Below, one piece after another: positions 10,354 through 20,946 of a stretch of 64,000 nucleotides of DNA. A program made the position numbers and the translations under genes. Below the pieces are notes generated by a model. The model did not search any database and was not told the origin of the DNA. It was given only the letters and a program-made list of their open reading frames with translations. The stretch is from Phytopythium helicoides (taxonomy: Eukaryota; Oomycota; Peronosporomycetes; Pythiales; Pythiaceae), in NCBI GenBank assembly GCA_024867545.1, contig JANFNE010000005.1, positions 930,001 to 994,000 on the forward strand, in the 5' to 3' direction. Each line of letters begins with the position of its first letter. Position 1 is the stretch's first letter.

Positions 10354-10860
10354 TTAGTAGCCGCCGTGCTGGCGCGCGTGGGCCAGCAGCTCGTCGAAGC
10401 TGGTGCGGCCCTCGGCCAGGCGGCGCGTCGAGTTGCGGTCCGTGTGGTCCTGGTCCGATGAGTAGGCGTCAATGACGGCCGAGACGGCGCCAACCGAGGT
10501 GCGCCATTGGCCGATGCCCGTCTTGAGGTAGCACGCCGTCTGGCCCGGGTTGTCATTGATGAACGTGTAGGCGAGGCAGCCGCTGGTGGCGAGGCACTTG
10601 GCGCAGCACTCGCCCGGCTGCAGCCCGTAGACCGTCGTCAGGTCGGAGTTGCCGCCGTAGAAGTCGTAGTTGGTGAACTGCCGTGAGCACTGGCTGGGCT
10701 TGGGGATGCACTGGAAGAAGCTCGCGGTCCACGTCATGCAGTAGTCGTCGTCCTGGCAGCACGTGGGGGACGACCCCGAGCCGCAGCTCGCGTACTCGGC
10801 GGTGTCGCACGCGGCCGCGAGTCCGAGCGTCGCGGCGACCCACAGCAGCGAGCGCAGCAT
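10354..10860 (-). CDS. Single-module CBEL paralogue (CBM1-PAN)
   Basis: Single exon, 168 aa from the ATG at 10860, which opens a signal peptide (MLRSLLWVAATLGLAAA). One CBM1 (CCQDDDYCMTW) and one PAN domain (CCAKCLATSGCLAYTF) follow, then a 35-residue tail with an N-glycosylation site (NST). Module spacing and most Cys match the CBEL at 8671, so this is a tandem paralogue that has one module and no Thr/Pro linker. In the CBM1 one aromatic of the usual binding face is replaced by acidic residues (DDDY), so cellulose binding may be weaker. Expected to be secreted to the wall. Confidence 0.88.
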   Translation of the reverse strand: MLRSLLWVAATLGLAAACDTAEYASCGSGSSPTCCQDDDYCMTWTASFFQCIPKPSQCSRQFTNYDFYGGNSDLTTVYGLQPGECCAKCLATSGCLAYTFINDNPGQTACYLKTGIGQWRTSVGAVSAVIDAYSSDQDHTDRNSTRRLAEGRTSFDELLAHARQHGGY

Positions 10861-11399
10861 TCTGGAGACCGAGCGAGGGAGGGGACGGGGGTGGAGCTGC
10901 GCGTGGGCGAGCAGATTCGGAACTGGTGCGGGACGAGGTCGCTGGTCCATGGGGCGGCGGCTGCGATCGCGTCTCGCGCCTCTCCTCTCCGGCTGCTTCG
11001 ACCGGATGGAAGGTAATAGATTCATTATCACAGTCACTTTATTCATGATAAATGTAAATAATGACCGGATAAATGATATGATATTTGATATAATTGGTCG
11101 AGCTCTAGATGCTGCCAAGGAAACATACGAGCAGCGCTTGTGGCCGCAGAGCTCGCGCGTGGTGCAATTCAGTGGCGATCGAATGGAAATTGCTGAAGGG
11201 TGGCGGTCTCAATCTGGTTGAACAGAGAGCAGTGAGAAAAAAGACAAAGCAAGCTGGTGCGGTCGCAAGCGCTCAAAGGGGCGTGAAGTCCTCCAAAGGC
11301 TTAGTTGTGGTAACCACGATTTGATACAAACGTTATTGGAACTATCAACTCGAGCGGCTGTTCTTGCAGAGACTAGACTCAGTAGGTATCCTATCGATA
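10861..11399. other. Intergenic, AT-rich in the middle
   Basis: Promoter of the CBEL paralogue, then an AT-rich island at about 11020-11100 (ATGATAAATGTAAATAATGA-like), then the 3' side of ZMYND10. No gene or repeat family was recognised. Confidence 0.5.
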
Positions 11400-13290
11400 T
11401 CAGCACGGAACCGACAGGAAGAGTGCGCCAAGATGGTATCTGCTGCTCTCCTGGTTATCCTCCATCAGCACGAACTGGCACTGGACCACCACAAGACTCT
11501 CCTCCTCCAACGATCCGATCTGCTTCCAGATCTTGGCACCAGCACTGCTGTCTGAGGATTCCGGAAGATTAAGGCTCTCGCAATTTAGCGTTAGCTCGCT
11601 CTCGTTGGAAGTGTTCGTCTTGTCGCGAATTTGAAAAGTGACCAGCGCCTCAGCAGAGGCGTGGCAAGCAACTTCAGCCTCGACGCTTCCGCCAACTGGA
11701 CGAAGCATGTAACGATAGTAGTGATGCGTGCGGCTTTTCATCTCCTTTTGGCTGGTTAGGTCCACATCGCAGTCGACATCAATGTTTTCCATTTCAATAG
11801 GGCTGTTGTTGTCACTGTCGATCTCCACGATGAGTGGTTTCCGCTTGTTGAGCTGGTTGCTGCCTGCATTAAAGAATCGAAGGCGCACTGAAATCGGAAC
11901 TAGGGCTGGGCTGTCGCGATCGGGGACATTGTTCTCCTTCGTGTCTTCCTTCTGAGCGGTGTCACTTCGGGATTTATGAGCGCCTTCAAGTAACTCTTCG
12001 ATTCCTTCCATCTGATAAACCTCTGCGAGCGACCGTAGATCCTCTGCACGATTTAAGCTTACCATCGCTTCGTCAAAACGAGCAGCAATCTCTGCATAAT
12101 TGCTACGAAACTTGCGAATGATCGCGTCTCGAGCATACGGCACCGCTTCCATTACCAGACTTCCCTTGCTCATGACGCTTGTGTTCGCAACCTGAACAAT
12201 AGACAGCTCATCCAGGTATCGCTGAACGTCGGCAAGTAAAGGAAGCTGGTCGAGCAAGATATCGTTCATGTACTTGCGGATGCGTAAAAGTTGGTCTTTC
12301 CGGTACTGGGTCACTTCGTAATGCTCGCGCGCCGATTTGGTGCACAGAAGATAGTATATTGCCAGCCAGACCTGCGCCTCAGTTGTTGTAAGCGAGAGTA
12401 AGTCGCTTGGATCCACTACCACCCATTTCTGATCCACAAACTTCTTCCATATGACTTCAGTTTCCTGGTTATCGCTTGTCGCCACGACCTTGTGCGTCCA
12501 TGGTGGGTTCTCGATGAGGACAGCAAACGACAAAAGCACGTCATGCTTGTCCAACAGCCGCGACACAATACTAAGAGGCAGTAAATGCAGTCTCTCCGCA
12601 ATGTAACGAAGCAGAGTAACGCACTGAACAGCGATGCGGAACTCAATCTCGAGTTGGTGCCGCGTGAGCTCCTTTCGTGGCGTTTGCGATTGGAGCATCT
12701 TGACAATCTCGTCGCCAGACTTGTGAAAAATGGTGTCTGCCTCAATGGCGGTTCGTGGAAGGCCGATCAGCCACGATACTTTGCGCATGCAGTAGTCGAC
12801 TAGTTCAAGTACGACGTCGTCGTCGAGACTCTCAACTACATGCTCATGGTAAAATGCCACCTCAAGTAGATTGGTCAGTGTTGCTTCATGGTAGATCTAG
12901 AAATGAAAACCAGTCATCTCGTTAGCCACACCAAGATACCATAGGCAGTGTTTGCAATCAACTCACAACAAAGTAGAGGCGCAGTGATGCCGCGTCCTCA
13001 TCTTGGCTTTTGAGTAGGGGGAGTACATTGTTTTTCCAGAGCTCGAGTGCCAGCAGGTTGACGACAACGGTGGGAAACTTCCCGTATGTGATCAGATCTT
13101 CGACCACGAAGTTGTCTTGTTTGCGCTGCGCCGACTGGTGCGCTTGTAAATTGAGCTTCTCCATTGTCTGGTGATGCTGGACCCACGCAGCCGACGTACC
13201 AATCTCGTCCAGCTGCTGTTCGCTGAGTCGGTCAACGAACTGCTCGGCCTCCATTGGCATAATGAGGTACGGGCTCTCGAATGCTGACAT
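11400..13290 (-). CDS. ZMYND10: ZMYND10-like dynein-arm assembly factor lacking the MYND finger
   Basis: Two exons (13290-12967 and 12896-11400) join in phase 0 to 606 aa. Residues 1 to about 370 follow ZMYND10 throughout: [13 protein letters not shown] near the N-terminus, [32 protein letters not shown] at the exon junction, LVDYCMRKV, and [15 protein letters not shown]10 acts in the cytoplasm with chaperones to pre-assemble axonemal dynein arms. The C-terminal MYND zinc finger (paired Cys/His) is absent; a 240-residue segment of beta-strand character with acidic and Ser-rich stretches takes its place ([35 protein letters not shown]). No Cys cluster is present there. Confidence 0.85.
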
Positions 13291-13408
13291 TCTAGATGCA
13301 AGCAGTGCAGATGATGATCTTAGAGTCGTCTTGGAGAATCGAAAGTGAAGAGGATCTTTTCCAAATCTCGTGGGGCGCGACCGTTCAAAATTGGTTTCTG
13401 TTTTTTCT

Positions 13409-16400
13409 TTAGTAGTTGAGACGAACGCGCGACTCTGGAACATACGCGATTCCTCCCTTACCTCCAGCAACGGTGTCTGAACCATCTACCTCGGATACGA
13501 TTGAGGTGGTCAAAGTTTGCTCACTTCGTTCACTGCTATCCGTCATGAGCAGCAGCTCTACCGCAACAATTCGCTCAATCGAGCATCGACGCTCATTAGC
13601 ACCAACTTCGCATAGCTCCGGATTGCGCGAGGATTGTAGTGAAACACGACGAATCCAGAGTACGTGTCCGCAGCCGAAAGGAGTGATGACGGGATCGCCC
13701 ACCAAAACCGGAGAGATCAGCAATGCTGCTCGAACCTGTCGTGCGTTCGAAGCGGTTTCTGGAACAAGATCATCAACGCTGATGACCCCTAGTCCAAATA
13801 CAAACCTTACGCAGCAGAATCCATCCATGTAGCGTGTAGAGCGGATGATACCCACACCAAATCGACGGCTTCTAACTAGCGCGCCAGCTGCAAGAACAAC
13901 TGTAGGCGATAGATATGCCTCACGACTCCAGCTAAAGCTCACTTCGAGGCGGCGCTCGGAGAGACGCATTGCAGTGACGACACCACCGCCAAATTCCGTT
14001 AGAATCTTGCTTCCCACCTCTGTCGACCATACTGCGAGTCAGCTCTACAGTTTCAACCAAAACATCTCTCAAAAGCAACACGAATACAGAACTTACGAGC
14101 ATCAGGGAGGAGGCGTAATGACCCGCTTTCAGTTGAAAACCGAATGCCTTTTCGAAAAAGCAGCGATTTGGAGACTTTCACGTCGAGAATGAATCGGTTG
14201 AGCAGGGAAAATACGTATTCAGACGATGACTCCGCTCCGACTTCCCCGAGATATCGTGCGGTGGCTTCCCATAACGACTGCAACGTTTCCATCTCCTCTT
14301 CGATCTCTTCAATATCAGCCTTCATGCCCATCAAAACCTCTCGCATGACAGGTATGTACTTGCTGCGAATCTTGTATTCTTGAGGAACATACTTTTCCGA
14401 TGAGATTTCACGACCGGAACTTGAGCTATTGGTGACATCTATACTCGCTCCACCAGAGCCGCGTTCTCCGTGCTGCTTGATTGCCGCGAGAAGAGAGGCT
14501 CTCCCAAAATCAGGTCTACTCACCGAGCTTGCTGAATTAACCGTGTTTTCCTTCGTCACATGTTGGATATCCCTCAACAACCTTGAAGGTGACGAGCCAT
14601 CTCCATCGCGCTGACCGTGTTGCTTGATTGCCTCAAGAAGTGCAGTTCGACCGGTATCGTTGCCGCGAGTGTTCTCTTGGTTTTTCTTCTGAAGATTCGT
14701 ATCCTGCAAAGCAGGCTGGAAAGCTCCTACATTAGTTTCAGTTGTCCTGTGCTTAGTTTCGCTGATTGGATTAGAATCGTGATCCTTGAGTGCGTTCTCA
14801 AATCGTAGAGGTCTCTGCTGGATAGCAGTAAGCATCGCAGCGCGAGCCTTCAGCTGTGGCATACCTGAAGTATCAACGGTAGAGGCACTTATCTTATTAT
14901 GTATCTGGGTAGTTTGGTTGGATTCAGATGTTGTAGGCTCTCCGCTCCGTTGACGAATTGCTGCAAGCAAAGCGTTGCGCTGACCTCCGTCACCTGTAGG
15001 GTCAATAGAACCATGTGCTCCAAGCAAACGAGGAACTGGAGGCATTTGTGCCTGTCGTTGTCGCTGCTCAAATAATCGCCTTCGCTGATCTTCTTCCTTG
15101 TCAAATCTGGTGCGATCGCTCGCCATGTCTTCCTTTATTTCATTTTGGAGAGTCCCAATTCCGTGTTGGAGCGTTCGGAGCTGTGACGAGCATGCCAAGT
15201 TGGAATATCGCTTTGCTTCGGCGAGAGAGCTCAAGTCATTAATAAACAACAGCACGTCTCCTTCACCACGATCCTGAACCAATTTGATGATAAATTGTAG
15301 CAATGTCATGCTGCGATCAATCGACTTGGTTTCGGAGAGCTGTAGGGGTAAACAGGGCTATGTGAGTTTTGGATTACGACTATGCACGCGTAAAACTAAC
15401 CTTCAGAAGAGATGGGAGGGTAATTCCATGTGCATCCTCGAGCTCAGTGCCGGCATTGAGTAAATTGCCAATGGTAAGGACGAGCTCAAAGCAGCGCGCT
15501 AAACGCTCACTCTCCAAAATCTGCCAGCAAGCTTTAGAAATCGTCGCCATCCTTACTTGAAGCTCATTTCGCTGGTGCTGAAACTGTGCTGCAAAAACAA
15601 ACGTAGCAATCTGGAGTGTACAACAAGAAGACGTCATTCTCATGATACTGCTGGAAAATGAGACGCTTAGCATGATACCTTTTCTGTGACTCTAGGAATC
15701 TCGCAAATTTTGACCATAAAGAGCTCTGCTGGTTCCAGCCGTGCGCGTGAGCCGCGAAAGTTCGTGTACCGCTTCGTCTCAACCGCAGTTGGTGCAATTT
15801 CAAGTAATGTCTCGAGACGTTCGAGAGTCAAAAACGCTAGATCACAACAGTCCAACGCGCGGAGAATGCGCTCCACGCCGCCAACGGACTTGAATTGAGA
15901 TAGGCCAATGGAAATATTGTTTGAGCGCCGCGGATCCAACGCGGAACGAACAACATTTTTCTTCGACTTGGCTTTTGCATCCTCAGATTTTGCAGCCATC
16001 GGTTTAACCCCAAACAGCTGTTCAAGCTCCTGAAAATCGCTCGGCGACAGTTTGATCGGAGCTGTTCGTCGTCTGGAAGTAACACGTCCCCAAATCGTTT
16101 CATCAGCTTTTTTGGACTCGAGGCTTGTCCAGTACACTTTTCGAAATGTACTGTCTCGGCGCTGAAAGTGACTCTTGGACCGCGATCTCCTGTTCCACAT
16201 ATTAGATTGGAACGATGGTGCCTGAAGAAGCCCGAAACTTACCGCAAGTGTGCAGATCCGGTCGAGTTGCCTCCAGATCCGTCTGGGCCAGCCGAGAACA
16301 CGGCAAGTTTATCGGGTAAAACTTCATCTTGTGCCATCTTTTGTGCGACTGCACTGGGTGGCACGCCGACGGATAGCATCTTGAAATACTTTTCCATCGT

Positions 16401-18723
16401 TGGGTCAGCGTGTAATGCAGCAAATGCTGGCACTTCCTTGCCTGGTCCATCCTGATCTTGTGTCAAGCCTAGGCGGCTCCGCTGTAGCGGTTGACGAGAA
16501 CCACACATGTAAGATGAGACCATAAATGCAACATATGCATTGCGCAACGTCGTCATGGGTTTGTACAACCTAACCTTACCTCTTTGTCCTTCTCCTTGAC
16601 AAAACAGCGATCGCAAACTTTCAGCTGTGTCGCACGGCCGCGCTCCTGAACGTAGTGGCGCGAACAAGGAACGCACACCGTTTTCCGGCACAGCGGGCAT
16701 ACATGCTGGCGGCTGAAGAAAGAGAATGGAGTCAGGCATTGAGCACATGCACTCGGGCTGTTCGCGTCAGAAGTCAGAAACCCGCCAACGAGCCGTGAGA
16801 CTGGGTTTGTGATGAGAGAGTTTCGAAACCCCAATATTGACAGTCTGTTCTCGTCATCTTCGTCGGTCGCTCCACTCTGGGTCCGCTGAAGTGTGACGGC
16901 ATCCTTATCACGAATATACTGCGACTCCATGTAAGATTTGCATCGGCGCTTGCCGACGGACGAAGCGTGCTTCCAGGCGATCGATTGTGCCATTTCGCGA
17001 CAACCCTGCCATGCATTTTCGTACTCGCCCATTGATATAACGTTGTATCGTAGCTGTACCTGCTTCGCGCGCACCATCGAGTAGGCATTATCCAACTTGA
17101 CTTGAACTCGGCACGAGAGCTCATCTGGTGCTGTTATCCGGAGGGCAATTTCAACCCACATATCCGAAGCGAAGATACGCAATGGCTCTATAAATTCGGT
17201 GATATGATCAGCATCCGAGATGCGAAGGAGAATGTCTTGGGCTGACACCCGTATTTGTACAATCACAGCAAATTTAGTGGCTGGGGTACTAGTTGGCTCT
17301 AGCGCTTCAACAGATCCGCGTCTGCACATCGATTGTAGCAAACACATTTGAGGCGTTGTGTTAGTATGAGTATAACTGAGCTCACAAAAAATCGAATAGA
17401 AATTTGGTACCCAACGTTGAGATCTTGCCATTGTCGTGCGCAGAGGCAATATCTAGGAATCGAGCAGCACTGAAGCTGAGAGATTTCGCTGGGATCCACG
17501 GTGATCCCTCTCACCACTAATGCATCGACTTTAAATCCATTGATTGCTGCAATATCAGCTTCCTCCGGGTTTTCCTCAGGCGAGGCTTGCTCAAGATTAG
17601 GCGGGAAATACTCCTCGAATCCCAGACAACTTGTGCCGTCATCGCCAGGAAACGGTTCAAGAAGAAACTTTACCGCGTTGAGTGCACTCAAGAATGACGA
17701 GATTGTGGCAGCGGTCGGGTAGCTGTATAAAATTGCGGATGGTTCGTAGTACTTTTCAACAAGCTGCCTTCTCTTCGTCAGATTCTGTAAACCAATAATA
17801 AAGTGTTGTTAAATGCTGGAGTACTTGCTCCAACTTTACTGATAGCATACCTCGAACGCGCGGTGAAATATTCCTTCGTTTAGAGCGATGTGAAGCAGAG
17901 CGCGTGATCTATTCCATCCGATATATTGCAACTTGACTGGCACATCCAGTGCTTTGACTGTGGCAACAATTCCTTTGTCGTCACGTAGCACGGTCGTCAT
18001 ATTCGTCAAGAACTCGTAGTACGGCGCCTCTGGCCAAAAATTCGTGTACGCTTCCTTAATTCCATCTAAAAGCACGGCTTCTAGGGAGAGAACAAAGCTG
18101 CGTGATGCACCTTCGTGAAGGGGACAGTTTGGGTTGGTCATGAAAATTGAAACCAAATCCATGACGCACTCTTCAAGCCTCACAACCTTTTCGGTGTGTA
18201 GCGCTTCGCGCTCCCTTGACGGCATGGCACGCAGTTTTGCCAAGTCCTTGACGTAGAATGGTGAGCGAGACGGGGAGTACGTCTCCCCTCCATTTGATAA
18301 TTCGTGTGCACCGCGTTTTTGCAGTTCATTGGCTGCACCTTCTGCAGCTTGTAATACCTGACGTGATGTCATGAGAAACCGATAGTTGACTTGCTTGTGG
18401 CGCACCAACGAGTACGAGTTGTCCCACTTGAGAGCAATCGTATCACCGGAGGCAAGCTCTTCAAGTTTTCCCTCAAACGGCTCAAGCACACAACCTTCGT
18501 CACTTGGAGCTCCATTTGCACCTGAAGCGATGGTGCTTGGGGTGCTCTCCTCGGCTTTGTATCGGACCATGTCGGCTACTGGGACGTCATTTCGCGCTAT
18601 CTGGAAGCCGACGTCGAACTCTGCGAGCGAAAACTGCCACACCAGGACCTCGAGAATATCACCAACCTCTTCATCACCGCCACCTCCACGATCTCCAACG
18701 TTGGGCAAAACCTCCAGCGTCAC
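13409..18723 (-). CDS. GOLD-RUN-GOLD-FYVE-formin giant protein
   Basis: Eight exons can be joined: about 18723-17851, 17784-17386, 17321-16580, 16481-16243, 16189-15679, 15610-15401, 15339-14097, 14031-13409 (about 1,640 aa). Order of domains: a GOLD-like sandwich (ends [17 protein letters not shown]), a RUN domain crossing the first intron ([13 protein letters not shown]), a second GOLD-like sandwich ([17 protein letters not shown]), a FYVE finger ([14 protein letters not shown]), a helical [14 protein letters not shown] motif, then an FH2 actin-nucleating domain ([28 protein letters not shown]). A 200-residue insert with four WH2-like motifs interrupts the FH2 end. The tail has three FGxG repeats. 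FYVE binds PI3P, so it may nucleate actin on endosomes. The 5' end is unclear, since 18723 is a GTG and not an ATG, and a +1 break is likely near 17469. Confidence 0.75.
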
Positions 18724-19213
18724 TTCTGCCGAGCTGCCGCGTCTATCATCACCGAGTCAAGCGCTGTCAGAGGCATCGCAGGCATCGATACCCGTGACCA
18801 ACAGATGCGCGCGCACCTGACGCTCAGCGGAGTCCACGGCGTCGCCTGCAGCATCAGCGCAATCGCAGAAGGCGTCCGCGCCTGCACCTGCGTCCGCGGG
18901 GGCGTGGGTGGCCGCATGGAGAGCGCTCGGCAGACTCGACGGCTCTTCTCGCGGATTGAACGACGAGAATGAAGAACGCTCCGCCCCCCGCCTTTCTGAT
19001 TAGCATATTTTTAACCAATGAAATAAGCGCTATGGAGGATATTTTCAGCATTTTAGCCTATGGAAAGTCGGATACGTAAGAGGTCGGACCATCATGAGCA
19101 CATGGCACGTTGTTGAAGTGGTGGTGCACGCATGGCATTTGGAATTTCTCGGGCGGCGCCTAATGGGCACCTCTAGGCATATCTATGTAGGACCACTCGT
19201 CACACGGATCGGC
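18724..19213. other. Probable 5' end of the formin gene and a 3' intergenic stretch
   Basis: Minus-strand frame 18724-18960 reads like protein (ERQVRAHLLVTGID) in the same frame as the first GOLD domain, but one TGA separates them and no in-frame ATG was found. A missed intron or a base error is likely. From 18,980 to 19,213 nothing was recognised. Confidence 0.35.
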
Positions 19214-20641
19214 TTACAGCGCGCGGTAGGCGTGGCGCTTGGTGAAGCGCTGGTAGAGCTTCACGCACAGGATGGCGACCACGGCCACACCGCCAACCAG
19301 CAGCACGAACGACGCGACGTGCGACTGATCGTGCTTCATGGGTGGAACTGGAGCCTGATCCTCGGTGGGATCGACAGCTTCGACCTCGAGGTTTATCGTG
19401 GGGTTGTAGCTGCAGATGTCCTGCCATGTGCCCGTCGACTGGATGAAGGTCGTGATGATCTGGTTGAACTCCTCAAGAGGGCAGTCTACGGCGCAGTTGT
19501 CGAGCTTCACCGGCTTGCGCTCAGTCTTGGGGGTCCAAACAAACAAATTCACAAAGTGATTGTATGTAGGTGCCGACTGGGTGGCCGTCGATGCGTCTGC
19601 GGCCTTGCGGTGCAATTCAAAGAACAGCGTGGTACCCGGGATCAGCGCCGTGGTGTCGTTAAAACTCGGCAGACCTTCAAAGTTAAAGCGCATGCCCATC
19701 ATGAATCCAAGCCCGTGAAGCAGCTCGCGGTGGCAGTGATACGAGAAGAATTTGGTGGACGTGGCAGGGTTATGATCTGGAGCCGCCGCTTGATTCAGGT
19801 TGTTGAGGAGAAGCTGTGGGAACCCCCCAATGGCAGTTGTAATGTCACGAGGAGTCGAGTATAAGCGTTCGACCAGGTTCCGGAACGCTAAGTCACTCAG
19901 CTCCTTGACATCCTTGTCGCTCATACCTTCAAGCATCGGAAGACCCTCATCCTCGTCGAACAGGAGCATGTCCGACACGTCCTTGATGGCCGTAACAGGG
20001 TCCGACCCGTGGAAGAACTCGCTGCCACACGCGCGTGCTGCCGCCTGGAGAACATCTCTGTGCTGTTCAACCAACTGCATACCGCGAGTTGTTCCGTAGT
20101 TCTTGCTGTTCGCGCTCATGACTTTCCAGCACGGCACGTTGGCGGTGAAGTCGTGCTCGCTCTCGGGGAGCTGCATGTATACGGGGATCGGCTGCTTGGC
20201 ATACCCAGCGGGGCCGGTGCCGTCGGGATACAGCCCGTACCCGAGTGCGATCGCACTCTGGCCGCATCGGTTGGCTGCGTCGGCGCGGAAGTACGTCTCA
20301 AAGTGGAGCTCGTCGCCGCGGCCGTTGAAGGACGGCGACAGGAAGCCCTTCTCGCTGACGTAGACCTCGCGAATGTGCTTGCCCGTGGCCTCAAGCTGCT
20401 GCATGCCGCGTTCCGTCAGCTGCTCTGGCGGCACGCTATACGCCATCATGTTCTTCATGTTGTTGGGGCAGTGCCGCTTGACAGTCGGGTTCGGTGCTCT
20501 GCTGCCGTGGCGGCTTAGCGAGATGAGCAGCACGAGCTCCGAGTCGCCCGAGTCCTTGCCTTCCACGGAGCTCTGCTGGTCCGCCGCTGCCAGCGCCGTC
20601 AGCCCCACAAGACCCGCGAGCACCACAGGCAGGACGCGCAT
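19214..20641 (-). CDS. Membrane-anchored histidine acid phosphatase
   Basis: Single exon, 475 aa from the ATG at 20641, chosen because it opens a signal peptide (MRVLPVVLAGLVGLTALAAA). The RHGSRAPN motif, with the phosphorylated His, sits near residue 45, and QLTERGMQQLEATGKHIR and FRADAANRCGQSA follow as in branch-2 histidine phosphatases. A C-terminal helix (VASFVLLVGGVAVVAILCVKLY) with a basic cytoplasmic tail would anchor it in the plasma or lysosomal membrane, so it probably hydrolyses phosphate esters outside the cytosol. The second catalytic motif, normally SAHDTT, reads SYHCHREL: His is kept but the proton-donor Asp is Cys. Activity is therefore uncertain. Divergent from the gene at 20947. 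Confidence 0.85.
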   Translation of the reverse strand: MRVLPVVLAGLVGLTALAAADQQSSVEGKDSGDSELVLLISLSRHGSRAPNPTVKRHCPNNMKNMMAYSVPPEQLTERGMQQLEATGKHIREVYVSEKGFLSPSFNGRGDELHFETYFRADAANRCGQSAIALGYGLYPDGTGPAGYAKQPIPVYMQLPESEHDFTANVPCWKVMSANSKNYGTTRGMQLVEQHRDVLQAAARACGSEFFHGSDPVTAIKDVSDMLLFDEDEGLPMLEGMSDKDVKELSDLAFRNLVERLYSTPRDITTAIGGFPQLLLNNLNQAAAPDHNPATSTKFFSYHCHRELLHGLGFMMGMRFNFEGLPSFNDTTALIPGTTLFFELHRKAADASTATQSAPTYNHFVNLFVWTPKTERKPVKLDNCAVDCPLEEFNQIITTFIQSTGTWQDICSYNPTINLEVEAVDPTEDQAPVPPMKHDQSHVASFVLLVGGVAVVAILCVKLYQRFTKRHAYRAL

Positions 20642-20946
20642 CGTGTCGGTCAGGAGGTCGCTGTCGCTCGAGGGCTCCAAAGGAGAAGTGACGGCTGCGA
20701 GGCTCGCGAAAGGCGCCCGGAGAGAGGATTCAGCTCGCGGGTTCTTTTTGTCGCGTCCGTTGCGAGGGACGCGCCCGCTCGCGCCCCGTTTCAACGGATC
20801 TCCCTCGGCGGCGACCGCCGTCCACCATGCGAGCCTTGCATGTCCAGCGTGCCATGTCCGCTTGGCCAAGCGCCGCGTCCTTTCATCATGTGGTCACTGA
20901 AGCGGGGAGGCCGGTGGCGGCCGCCAGTCCATCGCTGGTGACGAGC

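Noticed and set aside
17340..17440. Minus-strand frame [12 protein letters not shown] as part of a GOLD domain
   Set aside because: It resembles a GOLD strand, but the frame [14 protein letters not shown] fits the next intron phase, so the GOLD-like reading is probably chance.
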